Shown here piece by piece: positions 49,710-57,623 of a stretch of 64,000 bases of DNA. The position numbers and the translations under genes were made by a program. The stretch covers positions 244,010-308,009 of the forward strand of contig JAMPDF010000002.1 of the NCBI GenBank assembly GCA_023665755.1, in the 5' to 3' direction. The notes beneath the pieces were generated by a model, which was given only the letters and a program-made list of their open reading frames with translations, made no database searches and had not been told where the DNA came from. Source of the stretch: Prevotella sp. Its GTDB lineage: Bacteria; Bacillota_I; Bacilli_A; ML615J-28; CAG-313. Position 1 is the stretch's first letter; every line of letters starts with the position of its first letter.

Positions 49710-51037
49710 AACTGATTTATTTAGCAAAACGATATGATGTCGTAGTCGGAGATACCTTTGAATTATTTTACCGGGGGATTATTTGTCTCAATCATCCCTA
49801 TCAATATTATATCCATGTGACTTGTGATAAAGGAAATCCATACCCAAGATATTTTACCTTTACTCCACAAAGTAGTGATGTAGGTGTCTATCCATTAACC
49901 ATTACACTATATGACGAGGCTCATCAAATTGTTGATCAAGCAACCACCTTTCTAGAAGTAATTGAACCAGAAGCGCCACAATCTATGTATCATGTACTAT
50001 GTATAGGAGATAGCCTTACGGCGAATGGGGCATGGCCAAAAGAAGGATATCGTAGAGTGACCAAGATGGGAGGTCAACCTGAAGGACTAGGTTATACAAA
50101 TAGCTTAAAAATGATAGGCACTTGTAAAACCAATGTAGAGGAAGAAGAAATTGGCTATGAAGGATATGGATGTTGGACTTGGAAGTCTTATTGTACGAGT
50201 GATATCGTGAGTATGCAATCACCTGTTTGGATTGAAGTAGACCACCATAAATTAGATGAAAATGATCAACATAGTATATGGCGTTCTGAAAATTTAGAAT
50301 GGGTATTAGAAACAATAGAAGAAAAACGCTTAAAGTTCAAGCGTGGTGCTAAAAATACCTCACCTAATCCACCTATTGGTGCTACATTTACCCATGTATT
50401 GGGTGGTATTCATCATGATGCAATTACTGTTCAAAATCACGAATTTGAACTAGGAAATCCTTTTTGGAACCGGGAAAAAGGTGATATTTCTTTTCAAGAC
50501 TATATCAATAAGCATCAATTTCAGACTATTGATTTAGTTTATATTTTGCTGACTTGGAATGGATTATATGTACCTTATAACACGCAATTCCAACACCACA
50601 CCGACTATGCCAAACAATTGCTCAGAAAGATTCACCAAGAATATCCACAAGCACATATCACACTTTTGGGTATTCAAATTTGTTCAGTCAATGGTGGCAT
50701 TGCTGCTAACTATGGAGCACATGGACCATATAGTGATACATTAGGTACGATTACTACTGCATTTCATTACAATGATGCTTTGATGGACCTTACTTTAGAA
50801 GATGAATTCAAAGATTATGTACGATATGTGGATACAAAAGCACAATTTGATAGTGAATACAATATGCCTATGCTTGAACGCAAGGTGAATGTGAGATCAT
50901 CACAAACAGAGTGGATTGGAACCAATGGAGTGCATCCATCTATGGATGGGTATTTGCAAATTGGGGATGTCTTTTATAGAGCACTTGTCAAAGACATCAA
51001 GCAAAAAAATCAAGAATACATTAAAAAGGATAGGTAA
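49706..51037 (+). CDS. SGNH/GDSL hydrolase-like protein
   Basis: 443 residues from ATG 49706, with GGAGGAA upstream and ATGA overlap with the preceding stop. An N-terminal beta domain (about 1-105) precedes the SGNH domain: nucleophile block CIGDSLTANGAW, Gly block around GLGYTNSLKMIGT and GYEGYGCWTWKSY, Asn block LLTWNGLYVPY, and terminal NGVHPSMDGY with the D/H pair. No signal peptide, so localisation is unclear. Likely a carbohydrate or other ester hydrolase working with the adjacent glycosidase. Confidence 0.82.
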   Translation: MKLIYLAKRYDVVVGDTFELFYRGIICLNHPYQYYIHVTCDKGNPYPRYFTFTPQSSDVGVYPLTITLYDEAHQIVDQATTFLEVIEPEAPQSMYHVLCIGDSLTANGAWPKEGYRRVTKMGGQPEGLGYTNSLKMIGTCKTNVEEEEIGYEGYGCWTWKSYCTSDIVSMQSPVWIEVDHHKLDENDQHSIWRSENLEWVLETIEEKRLKFKRGAKNTSPNPPIGATFTHVLGGIHHDAITVQNHEFELGNPFWNREKGDISFQDYINKHQFQTIDLVYILLTWNGLYVPYNTQFQHHTDYAKQLLRKIHQEYPQAHITLLGIQICSVNGGIAANYGAHGPYSDTLGTITTAFHYNDALMDLTLEDEFKDYVRYVDTKAQFDSEYNMPMLERKVNVRSSQTEWIGTNGVHPSMDGYLQIGDVFYRALVKDIKQKNQEYIKKDR

Positions 51038-51117
51038 GTATTATATCTATCCCTTTTGCTATATGCCTATGCTTAAAGAATGTCTCTTATTTTAAGAAGT
51101 ATCTATTATGCAAAAAT

Positions 51118-51147
51118 GGGACAAAAATAAATAAAAATCTGTATAAT
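51118..51147 (+). promoter_or_regulatory. Putative promoter of the ECF S-component gene
   Basis: TATAAT (51142-51147) with GGGACA (51118-51123) 18 bases upstream. No known riboswitch motif was recognised in the 150-base leader region. Confidence 0.5.
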
Positions 51148-51189
51148 ATATAGCATATAATCAATATAATAAATAAAGGATGTGAAAGT

Positions 51190-51993
51190 ATGCAAAGTCA
51201 TTATTTTAGCCAAATGTCAAAAACAAAGCAAGTATTGTTGAAAATGACATTGGTTGGTATATTTAGTGCTCTTTCTTATGTTGGCGTATTTATTCGAATT
51301 CCGATTCCTTCACCACTCGGACAACCAATGATTCATCTAGGCAATTTAGTTGTTATCTTAGTTGCTTTATTTTTTGATGGATGGATTGGAGGATTGTCTG
51401 GTTCTATTGGTATGGGGCTATACGATTTTATTGCGGGATACGACATTTGGTCTATTATGCGAACAATTATTTTAAAATTAGTGATGGGTGTCATTGTGGG
51501 ATGCTTATACAGGTATTTATTGAAAAAAAGGGTAAACAGAATTAGTTATTATGCAATGGGAATAGGACTTGTTTTCCTATTTGTAGGACTTGTTTTTTTA
51601 GGTATTGCTATTTCATCACAAGGGGTGTGGCATATTGAGATCATCCATAAACAAGTGGAAATTCACTGGCCGGTTTATGTGTTGAGTATTGTTATTGGTT
51701 TATTTTTAACGATTACACCACTTTATCAGAAGAAGTGTTCTTATGCACTTCAGGTAGTAAACTTGGTAACTTCGCTAGCTATTGGTGTCAATTTATTGGG
51801 TGAGTTCATTTATAAGTTGATTAAACAATTTACATTAGGAGGAACCCCTTTTATAGATTCTCTTTATGTTGCTTTAGCTAGTATTCCAGCTACTTTACTC
51901 AATGGAATTTTGACATTGACGATAGTGCTTTTTATCTACTTACCTATTCAAAAATCATTGTTTCCTAAAGAAAATAGCCTAAACGAAAATTAA
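51190..51993 (+). CDS. ECF-type transporter S component
   Basis: 267 residues, longer than the usual 170-200. Starts with a short cytoplasmic head and the family pattern LVGIFSALSYVGVFIRIPIP, then HLGNLVVILVALFFDGWIGGLSG and the helix SIMRTIILKLVMGVIVG. A middle insertion (about 118-200) contributes about two more hydrophobic helices. The final part has ASIPATLLNGILTL. S components bind a vitamin or cofactor precursor and need a shared EcfAT module, which is not in this window. Ligand unknown. Confidence 0.8.
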   Translation: MQSHYFSQMSKTKQVLLKMTLVGIFSALSYVGVFIRIPIPSPLGQPMIHLGNLVVILVALFFDGWIGGLSGSIGMGLYDFIAGYDIWSIMRTIILKLVMGVIVGCLYRYLLKKRVNRISYYAMGIGLVFLFVGLVFLGIAISSQGVWHIEIIHKQVEIHWPVYVLSIVIGLFLTITPLYQKKCSYALQVVNLVTSLAIGVNLLGEFIYKLIKQFTLGGTPFIDSLYVALASIPATLLNGILTLTIVLFIYLPIQKSLFPKENSLNEN

Positions 51994-52036
51994 AAAAATC
52001 CATATTATACCTATAGGAGGTGTAATATGGATTTTT
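51994..52036 (+). promoter_or_regulatory. 19-bp hairpin enclosing the ZIP ribosome-binding site and start codon
   Basis: Bases 51994-52012 pair with 52018-52036 without interruption, with one U-G pair, around a five-base loop (ATAGG, 52013-52017). The right arm contains AGG of the Shine-Dalgarno, the ATG at 52027-52029 and the next two codons, ending in a T-run. It begins on the base after the ECF stop codon. It can act as an intrinsic terminator for the ECF gene and as a lid over ZIP translation. Confidence 0.8.
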
Positions 52037-52803
52037 ATGTTGTTCAGTTGGCATTGCTTGCCACTTTAATGACATGGGGACTTACAGCATTAGGCGGTGC
52101 AATGGTATTTGCTTTTCGAAAAACAAGTGAAAAGTTGATGTCTTTTATGTTTGGATTTGGCGCTGGAGTAATGATTGCGGCCAGTTTCTTTAGCCTACTT
52201 TTACCAGGAATAGATAAAGCCGAAGAAATGGGGCAAAATGCTGCCATTGTACTTGGATTAGGTGTATTAGTAGGTACACTATGTATTTATTTAATTGATC
52301 GATTTATCCCGCATTTGCATTTACAAGCAGAAGTACCTGAGGGAAAAAAGTCATCGTGGAATCGAAAAATTCTTTTAGTACTTGCCATTACATTGCATAA
52401 CATTCCAGAAGGACTAGCCATTGGCGTTGCCTTTGGTAGTTGCATGCATAATTTTTTACCTGCTTGGATACTTGCCATTGGAATCGGACTTCAAAATTTT
52501 CCTGAAGGCATGGCCGTTAGTTTGCCACTTCGAGAAGAAGGAATGTCTAGAGGAAAAGCCTTTTTTTATGGTCAAGCTAGTGGAATTGTAGAACCGATTA
52601 GTGCGGTTATTGGGGCTATTTTGGTTACATTTGTGAGTAGTATTTTGCCATTTGTATTAGGATTTGCGGCAGGAGCTATGATATATGTTGTAGCAGAAGA
52701 ACTCATTCCTTCTGGAAAAACCAATAAAGAAAATAAATTAGGCACTATTGGTGTAATGTTGGGGTTTGTGATTATGATGTCATTAGATTTATTATTAGGA
52801 TAA
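52027..52803 (+). CDS. ZIP family divalent metal transporter
   Basis: 258 residues, eight transmembrane helices, ZupT/GufA-like. Metal-site helices contain TLHNIPEGLAIGVAFG and GLQNFPEGMAVSLPL (H-N-x-P-E-G and Q-N-F-P-E-G), which are definitive. Imports or exports Zn2+/Fe2+/Mn2+. The start ATG with AGGAGG lies fully inside the 19-bp hairpin at 51994-52036; the N-terminus VQLALLATLMTWGLTALGG is complete, so no later start is plausible. A terminator follows directly. Confidence 0.93.
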   Translation: MDFYVVQLALLATLMTWGLTALGGAMVFAFRKTSEKLMSFMFGFGAGVMIAASFFSLLLPGIDKAEEMGQNAAIVLGLGVLVGTLCIYLIDRFIPHLHLQAEVPEGKKSSWNRKILLVLAITLHNIPEGLAIGVAFGSCMHNFLPAWILAIGIGLQNFPEGMAVSLPLREEGMSRGKAFFYGQASGIVEPISAVIGAILVTFVSSILPFVLGFAAGAMIYVVAEELIPSGKTNKENKLGTIGVMLGFVIMMSLDLLLG

Positions 52804-52828
52804 AAGAACATGAAAGTGTTCTTTTTTG
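52802..52828 (+). terminator. Intrinsic terminator of the ZIP gene
   Basis: AGAACA (52805-52810) pairs with TGTTCT (52817-52822), then T-run. Confidence 0.85.
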
Positions 52829-52845
52829 TATAGCAAAATGTGAAG

Positions 52846-52867
52846 AAAAACTGCTGTTTCCAGCAGT
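52846..52867 (-). terminator. Intrinsic terminator of the coat-protein gene (minus strand)
   Basis: Read on the minus strand: ACTGCTG, a GAAA tetraloop, CAGCAGT, then a T-run. The paired arms are 52861-52867 and 52850-52856. Confidence 0.8.
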
Positions 52868-52896
52868 CTTGAAATATAAGGTCATATGGCAAGGGG

Positions 52897-52938
52897 TGTA
52901 CCAGCAGTAAAATAAAAGGATAGTTTACTACTGGTACA
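52897..52938. repeat. 15-base inverted repeat after the coat-protein gene
   Basis: 52897-52911 and 52924-52938 are complementary at 14 of 15 positions (TGTACCAG...CTGGTACA). It lies directly 3' of the minus-strand coat gene and before its terminator. Confidence 0.75.
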
Positions 52939-52946
52939 AAGTCTAA

Positions 52947-53372
52947 TTAAATAATTTGTGAACAAAGTGTTTCACAATTGATAGGTTCAAAACATTGTAC
53001 AACGCCGATACAACTGATACGAACAACGATAGTATAAGTGGTGCAAGTGATTTCCCCAGTAGTTTCATCTACAACAAGTAAACGCAAAACAACAGTTTCA
53101 TCATTTCGAACTTCTTCAACTCTAAATAAATTCGCTTCAGTTCCAGTAATTCCTGCTGGTGCAGTAAAACGTTGACCATTGCAACAAATGTAAATTGCAA
53201 TTGGTTTGGTGTTATACATTGCGGACATCATACAATTGTCGCATTGATTAGTTGCATTTGCAATAACCGCCTCTTTTTGCATTTGATCAATTCGTTTTAA
53301 AAGTTGCGCAATAGTACCATTGTTAGTTACATTTGTAGTAGTAGTTGTAGTGTTATTTGAAAAACAAGCCAT
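52947..53372 (-). CDS. CotY/CotZ-type spore coat protein
   Basis: 141 residues. A polar head with a run of threonines and asparagines (SNNTTTTTTNVTNN), a helix, then cysteine-rich text: NQCDNCMMSAMYNTKPIAIY, ANLFRVEEVRNDETVVLRLL and GVVQCFEPINCETLC. The FRVEEVR...VVLRLL segment and cysteine spacing match CotY/CotZ/ExsY proteins that crosslink the spore crust or exosporium. A CATANNNTA element of the sigma-E/K kind lies upstream. Confidence 0.78.
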   Translation of the reverse strand: MACFSNNTTTTTTNVTNNGTIAQLLKRIDQMQKEAVIANATNQCDNCMMSAMYNTKPIAIYICCNGQRFTAPAGITGTEANLFRVEEVRNDETVVLRLLVVDETTGEITCTTYTIVVRISCIGVVQCFEPINCETLCSQII

Positions 53373-53393
53373 ATTGACACCTCACTTTCAATA

Positions 53394-53402
53394 TAAGATA
53401 TG
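53394..53402 (-). promoter_or_regulatory. Sigma-K/E-like -10 for the coat-protein gene
   Basis: Minus-strand CATATCTTA fits the CATANNNTA -10 of sporulation sigma factors E/K, about 20 bases before the ATG. No convincing -35 was seen. Confidence 0.45.
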
Positions 53403-53477
53403 AAATAAAATGGAATATTGGCCATTTAAAAGCCCAAATGACACACAATTTCTAAAAACTAAAGAAAAGCAAACATT

Positions 53478-53506
53478 TTGAACAAACCATCAAAATAGCG
53501 TATAAT
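53478..53506 (+). promoter_or_regulatory. Sigma-A promoter for the EIIB-like gene
   Basis: TTGAAC (53478-53483), spacer 17, TATAAT (53501-53506). Confidence 0.7.
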
Positions 53507-53533
53507 ACGTTTAAGAAAAGAGGAAAATAAATT

Positions 53534-53890
53534 ATGTTTTATTTAGAAAATACAACGGATCCCCAAATTCAATTGGTTTTATTTATTATTTTTGGATGTT
53601 GTTTGATTCCTATTATAGGTTTGGTTTTATTTGCATTTGTCAAAATGATGATCAAACAAAGGAAAAAAATGAACAAAAAGCCAGTTACGAAACTAGCTTA
53701 TGTGGATTATTTTGGTGGAGCTGACAATATCTTACAAATCAGTAAAAACTTATCACGTGTAACAGTAGAAGTAAAAGATTTAGAGCTAGTGCATTTAGAT
53801 GATTTGAAAGCAATGGGTGTAGGGGTAATGATTACTGGAAACGTGGTCAAATGCTCTTCCCAAAGTTTTGCTGATCAAGTCAAATTATAA
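53534..53890 (+). CDS. Membrane-anchored EIIB (glucose-type)-like protein lacking the phosphocysteine
   Basis: 118 residues: one transmembrane helix (about 14-38), a short basic linker, and an EIIB-like domain (about 52-118). The EIIB text GGADNILQISKNLSRVTVEV corresponds to GG-x-x-NI...D-A-C-I-T-R-L-R of PTS glucose IIB, but the phosphorylated cysteine is replaced by asparagine. It therefore cannot pass phosphate. No PTS transporter genes are near. Its gene end overlaps the convergent sspI by six bases. Role unknown, possibly a ligand- or protein-binding remnant. Confidence 0.72.
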   Translation: MFYLENTTDPQIQLVLFIIFGCCLIPIIGLVLFAFVKMMIKQRKKMNKKPVTKLAYVDYFGGADNILQISKNLSRVTVEVKDLELVHLDDLKAMGVGVMITGNVVKCSSQSFADQVKL

Positions 53891-54088
53891 AGCTTTTGTA
53901 ATGGTAGAAACGAGAGTATCTTTATAATTTGCGTCAGTTGTTTGCCATAATAATTCAAACAATACGCCAAGTCCAGGAAGAACTTTTTCTTCTCCTAATG
54001 TAATAGCGTCTTGAATGGTGTCATACACTTCTTTGGCGCTTGCTCCTTTTAAGTTGGATAAAACGTTATTTCTAATATTGATGTCCAT
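53885..54088 (-). CDS. sspI: Small acid-soluble spore protein, SspI type
   Basis: 67 residues with the SspI pattern: MDINIRNNVLSNLKG, then DAITLGEEKVLPGLGVLFELLW, nearly identical in layout to Bacillus SspI (71 residues). SspI is a minor SASP made only in the developing forespore under sigma-G. GGAGG precedes the ATG and a sigma-G-like promoter lies upstream. Its presence is the best single argument that the organism forms endospores. Confidence 0.93.
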   Translation of the reverse strand: MDINIRNNVLSNLKGASAKEVYDTIQDAITLGEEKVLPGLGVLFELLWQTTDANYKDTLVSTITKAL

Positions 54089-54106
54089 AATATAACCTCC
54101 TATTAG

Positions 54107-54136
54107 TATTATGGATTCTTTTTCAAAAAATATACA
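54107..54136 (-). promoter_or_regulatory. Sigma-G-like promoter for sspI
   Basis: On the minus strand TGTATA (54131-54136), a 17-base spacer, and CATAATA (54107-54113). This fits the sigma-G pattern (TGAATA or TGCATA, about 17, CATAMTA) with one difference in the -35. Confidence 0.72.
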
Positions 54137-54151
54137 AAAAGAGGTAAAATT

Positions 54152-55516
54152 ATGAATTTTAAGACCGTAGTTGAATCACGTCAAACAGAAATTATTGAAA
54201 AATTGCAAGAATTGCTCCGCATTCCGAGTGTATTAGATGAATCAAGTGCTGAAGTAGGTGCACCTTTTGGCCAACCAATTCAACAAGCCTTACATTATAT
54301 GCTTGATTTAGCTAAGCAAGATGGTTTTGAGACACTCAATGATGAAGGGTATGCTGGTGTCATTCGATATGGGGGTACAAAAAGTGGAAAAACAGTGGGG
54401 ATTTTATGTCATTTAGATGTTGTTCCAGAAGGAAAAGGTTGGAAGTATCCTCCTTATGAGGCACGGATTGTTGATGGTAAGATTTATGCGAGGGGTGCAG
54501 GGGATGACAAAGGTCCGACAATGGCGTGTTATTATGCATTAAAATTGATTCAAGAAGCTCAAATTCCCCTTAAAAATCAGATTCAATTGATTTTAGGAAC
54601 AGATGAAGAGACAAATTGGCGTGGAATTGCCCACTATCTTGAACACTATGAGGCTCCTTCCATTGGCTTTGCCCCAGATGCGGACTTTCCTTTGATTTAT
54701 GGGGAAAAAGGTAGAATGTCTTTTGATTTAACGAGTAGCTTTTTAGAGGATGATATTGTAGAATCTATTCATGGTGGTGAACGATATAATGTAGTGCTAG
54801 ACGAAGTACAAGCTGTTTTGAAACAAGATGTAAAAGAGGCATTTTATCAATATTTGAAACAGTATCAATTAAAAGGAAGCGTGAATGGGAATGTATACAC
54901 CATTTATGGTACTGCTGCACATGCAATGGAACCATTTAAAGGAGTAAATGCGGGTTGTCATATGTGCCATTTCTTAAAAGATTATTCAAAACAACCAATG
55001 ATTCAATTTGTAGATACCTATTTATTCCAAGACCCTTTCCTAAAAAAAATGCAATTGGATTATAATGATGATGAAATGGGACCAATTACAGTAAATGTAG
55101 GGATTATGCATATGGCTAAAGAAGCAACACGTGTTACACTTGATTTGCGCTTTCCTGTTCGCTATGATATTGAACAATTTAATATAGTGTTCTATCAAAG
55201 ACTAGAAAATGCAAAGATTAGTATCACCAATCAAACCTATAAGGAACCTCATTATGTCAGTCCAGATGATGAACTAGTTACTTCATTGTACCAAGCTTAT
55301 CAGAATCACACCCAAGATACAGTGAACAAACCATTTACGATTGGTGGAGGTACTTATGCAGGTGTGTTGAAAAAAGGGGTAGCCTTTGGAATGTTATTCC
55401 CAGGTGAAGAAGAATTGGCACATCAAAAAGATGAGTATATCAGCATAGAGAGTTTATTGAAAAGTATTTTGATTTACATTGATGCAATTTTATTATTAGG
55501 TGAAGTAGATGCGTAG
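54152..55516 (+). CDS. pepV: Dipeptidase PepV-like (M20 family)
   Basis: 454 residues. M20 zinc peptidase: VGILCHLDVVPEGKGW (first zinc region), YARGAGDDKGPTMACYYAL, GTDEETNWRGIAHYL (catalytic glutamate), GFAPDADFPLIYGEKG, and the C-terminal GGGTYAG. An inserted lid domain occupies about 185-360. Hydrolyses dipeptides, including D-Asp/beta-Ala types in some relatives. Divergent from sspI with only 63 bases between start codons. Confidence 0.93.
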   Translation: MNFKTVVESRQTEIIEKLQELLRIPSVLDESSAEVGAPFGQPIQQALHYMLDLAKQDGFETLNDEGYAGVIRYGGTKSGKTVGILCHLDVVPEGKGWKYPPYEARIVDGKIYARGAGDDKGPTMACYYALKLIQEAQIPLKNQIQLILGTDEETNWRGIAHYLEHYEAPSIGFAPDADFPLIYGEKGRMSFDLTSSFLEDDIVESIHGGERYNVVLDEVQAVLKQDVKEAFYQYLKQYQLKGSVNGNVYTIYGTAAHAMEPFKGVNAGCHMCHFLKDYSKQPMIQFVDTYLFQDPFLKKMQLDYNDDEMGPITVNVGIMHMAKEATRVTLDLRFPVRYDIEQFNIVFYQRLENAKISITNQTYKEPHYVSPDDELVTSLYQAYQNHTQDTVNKPFTIGGGTYAGVLKKGVAFGMLFPGEEELAHQKDEYISIESLLKSILIYIDAILLLGEVDA

Positions 55517-56168
55517 AAGAAATGTCAAAAATGCTAAGCAAAGAGTAGAAAGTCATCCTGAACTTGTTGTGTTAGATCCAAAAGCATACAAGGGAAAGTG
55601 GCATACCCTATTTGGAAATGAAAATCCCATTTACTTAGAGATTGGTATGGGAAAAGGAAAGTTTTTAAAAGAACATGCCCAAAAACATCCTGATATCAAT
55701 TATATTGGCATTGAAAAGTTTGATAGTGTCATTGTTCAAGCTGTAGAAAAAATTTATCCGCTAGGATTAAAGAATATCAAGTTAATGCATGTGGATGCGG
55801 AAGAATTATTGGACATCTTTGAGGATGGAGAACTTGCCAAGATTTTTTTGAATTTTAGTGATCCTTGGCCTAAAAAACGTCATGAAAAAAGAAGATTATC
55901 CCATGAAAACTTTTTAAACCGCTATGAAAAAATTTTACAAGGCAGTATAGAGATGAAAACTGATAATCGCTCTTTGTTTGAATATAGTTTAATGTCGTTT
56001 AATCAACATCATTGGCAATTTCAATCTGTATCTTTGGATTTACACCAACCTAATGCAGAAAGAGCGCTAGAAGAGTCCATCATCACTACAGAATATGAGG
56101 ACAAATTTATTGGAAAAGGCAATGTAATTTACTTTTTAGAAGTTAAGAAAGAAAAAAAGATGGAATAG
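55509..56168 (+). CDS. trmB: tRNA (guanine-N7-)-methyltransferase
   Basis: 219 residues. Methylates G46 of tRNA with SAM. Marks: IYLEIGMGKGKFLKEHA (SAM loop), NYIGIEKFDSV, LNFSDPWPKKRHEKRRL (the defining D-P-W-P-K-x-R-H-x-x-R-R) and TDNRSLFEYSL. Overlaps pepV by eight bases, so it is likely translated from the same message. Confidence 0.96.
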   Translation: MRRRNVKNAKQRVESHPELVVLDPKAYKGKWHTLFGNENPIYLEIGMGKGKFLKEHAQKHPDINYIGIEKFDSVIVQAVEKIYPLGLKNIKLMHVDAEELLDIFEDGELAKIFLNFSDPWPKKRHEKRRLSHENFLNRYEKILQGSIEMKTDNRSLFEYSLMSFNQHHWQFQSVSLDLHQPNAERALEESIITTEYEDKFIGKGNVIYFLEVKKEKKME

Positions 56169-56191
56169 ATGAGATGAGGTAGGTGAGAAAA

Positions 56192-56770
56192 ATGAAAGGA
56201 ATAATTTTGCTAGCCCCACATTTTGAGGATACAGAAGCACTGGTTACAATAGACTTGGTAAAAAGAGCAGGAATTGAAATAGATTCCATTAGTGTTGTAG
56301 AAACATTAGAATTGACAACTCAGTATGGTTTATCCATTCGTGCGGATAAGAGTTATCACAATGTAGATATAAATCAATACGATTTTGTTGTTTTACCAGG
56401 TGGAAAGGCTGTATTTGAAACGCACCTTACTTCGATAGTTACGCAGCAGATAATTAGACATTTCTACGAGAAAAAGAAACTTATTGCTGCAATTTGTGCT
56501 GCGCCAGGTGTACTAGGGCAAATGGGTCTATTACAAGGGCTCCCCTATACGTGTTTCCCAAGTTGTGAAAAGTATGGTGAAGATGGAGTTTATCAAGCGA
56601 ATCAAAGTGTAGTGGTTACCGATTCCATCATTACTGCTCAAGCAGCTGGAGCTACATTTCTTTTTGCTTATGAAATCATCAAAAAAATCAAAGGAGAGCA
56701 AATAGCCCAAATGGTTATAAATAGTATTTATTATTTTCCACATCCAATAGGAGAAAAAGATGAAAATTAA
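56192..56770 (+). CDS. DJ-1/PfpI superfamily protein
   Basis: 192 residues from ATG 56192, with GAGGTAGGTGAG upstream; a GTG at 56183 lies in that Shine-Dalgarno. Begins LLAPHFEDTEAL with the conserved glutamate, then VVLPGG and the nucleophile-elbow cysteine C102 in AAICAAPGVLG. DJ-1/ThiJ proteins act as glyoxalase-like or deglycase enzymes or chaperones; exact role is not decidable. Overlaps the next gene by 11 bases. Confidence 0.88.
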   Translation: MKGIILLAPHFEDTEALVTIDLVKRAGIEIDSISVVETLELTTQYGLSIRADKSYHNVDINQYDFVVLPGGKAVFETHLTSIVTQQIIRHFYEKKKLIAAICAAPGVLGQMGLLQGLPYTCFPSCEKYGEDGVYQANQSVVVTDSIITAQAAGATFLFAYEIIKKIKGEQIAQMVINSIYYFPHPIGEKDEN

Positions 56771-57089
56771 TGAATATCAACTACTGGCTATGAAGACGTT
56801 GAATCCAAATTTAGAGAAAAAGGATATTTTAATCAATGGTGTGATGGGCCTTTGTGGAGAGTCAGGTGAAGTGATTGATTTAGTGAAGAAACATTTGGCT
56901 CAAGGTCATACGCTAAACCGAGAAAAAATCATAGAAGAATTAGGTGATGTGGCATGGTATCTAGCAGAAACAGCTTATGCACTAGATATAGACTTAGAAA
57001 GTATTCTTCAACAAAATATTGATAAACTCAAAAAACGCTATCCAAAGGGTTTCTGCACGCAAGATTCGATTCAAAGAAGGGATAAATAG
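56760..57089 (+). CDS. MazG-like nucleotide pyrophosphohydrolase
   Basis: 109 residues, a single MazG/all-alpha NTP-PPase unit: GLCGESGEVIDLVKK (E-x-x-E metal motif) and IIEELGDVAWYLAETAYAL (E-x-x-D). Hydrolyses non-canonical or excess NTPs to monophosphate and pyrophosphate. Lies between DJ-1 and a Nudix gene, a set that would suit metabolite or nucleotide clean-up. Confidence 0.88.
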   Translation: MKINEYQLLAMKTLNPNLEKKDILINGVMGLCGESGEVIDLVKKHLAQGHTLNREKIIEELGDVAWYLAETAYALDIDLESILQQNIDKLKKRYPKGFCTQDSIQRRDK

Positions 57090-57623
57090 ATGGAATATTG
57101 GGATATTTATGATATAGACCGAATCAAGACAGGCAAAGTAGCTAAAAGACAACAAAGGTTACAACCAGGTGAATATCATCTTGTCGTTCATGTATGTATT
57201 TTTAACTCAAAAGGAGAGATGTTGATTCAACAACGTCAACCTTTCAAACAAGGGTTTCCCAATTTATGGGATATTACTGTAGGTGGAAGTGCATTAGTCA
57301 ATGAAACGAGTCGTGATGCAGCAAGCAGAGAATTACAAGAAGAACTAGGGATATCTATTGACTTTAGTTCTATTCGGGCGCATATGAATGTGAACTTCGA
57401 TTATGGTTTTGATGACATTTACTTGCTTGAAGCAGATATTGAACTTTCTCAGTTAGTGTTACAACCAGAAGAGGTTCAACATGCCAAATGGGCATCAGAA
57501 TCAGAAATCTTACAAATGATTGAAAATCAAACTTTCATTCCCTATTATCCAAGTCTCATCCAATTGTTTTTTGCCAGTAGAAAGCAATATGGTTGTCATC
57601 AAATCTATAGTTTAGAAAGGTAA
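57090..57623 (+). CDS. Nudix hydrolase
   Basis: 177 residues. The Nudix box is complete: GGSALVNETSRDAASRELQEELGI (about 66-89), with R-E-L-Q-E-E-L-G. The leading segment EYWDIYDIDRIKTGKVAKR and EYHLVVHVCIFNSKGEMLIQQR are shared with YfcD/IDI-type members, so the substrate could be an isoprenoid diphosphate or a nucleotide. Starts right after the MazG-like stop. Confidence 0.9.
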   Translation: MEYWDIYDIDRIKTGKVAKRQQRLQPGEYHLVVHVCIFNSKGEMLIQQRQPFKQGFPNLWDITVGGSALVNETSRDAASRELQEELGISIDFSSIRAHMNVNFDYGFDDIYLLEADIELSQLVLQPEEVQHAKWASESEILQMIENQTFIPYYPSLIQLFFASRKQYGCHQIYSLER

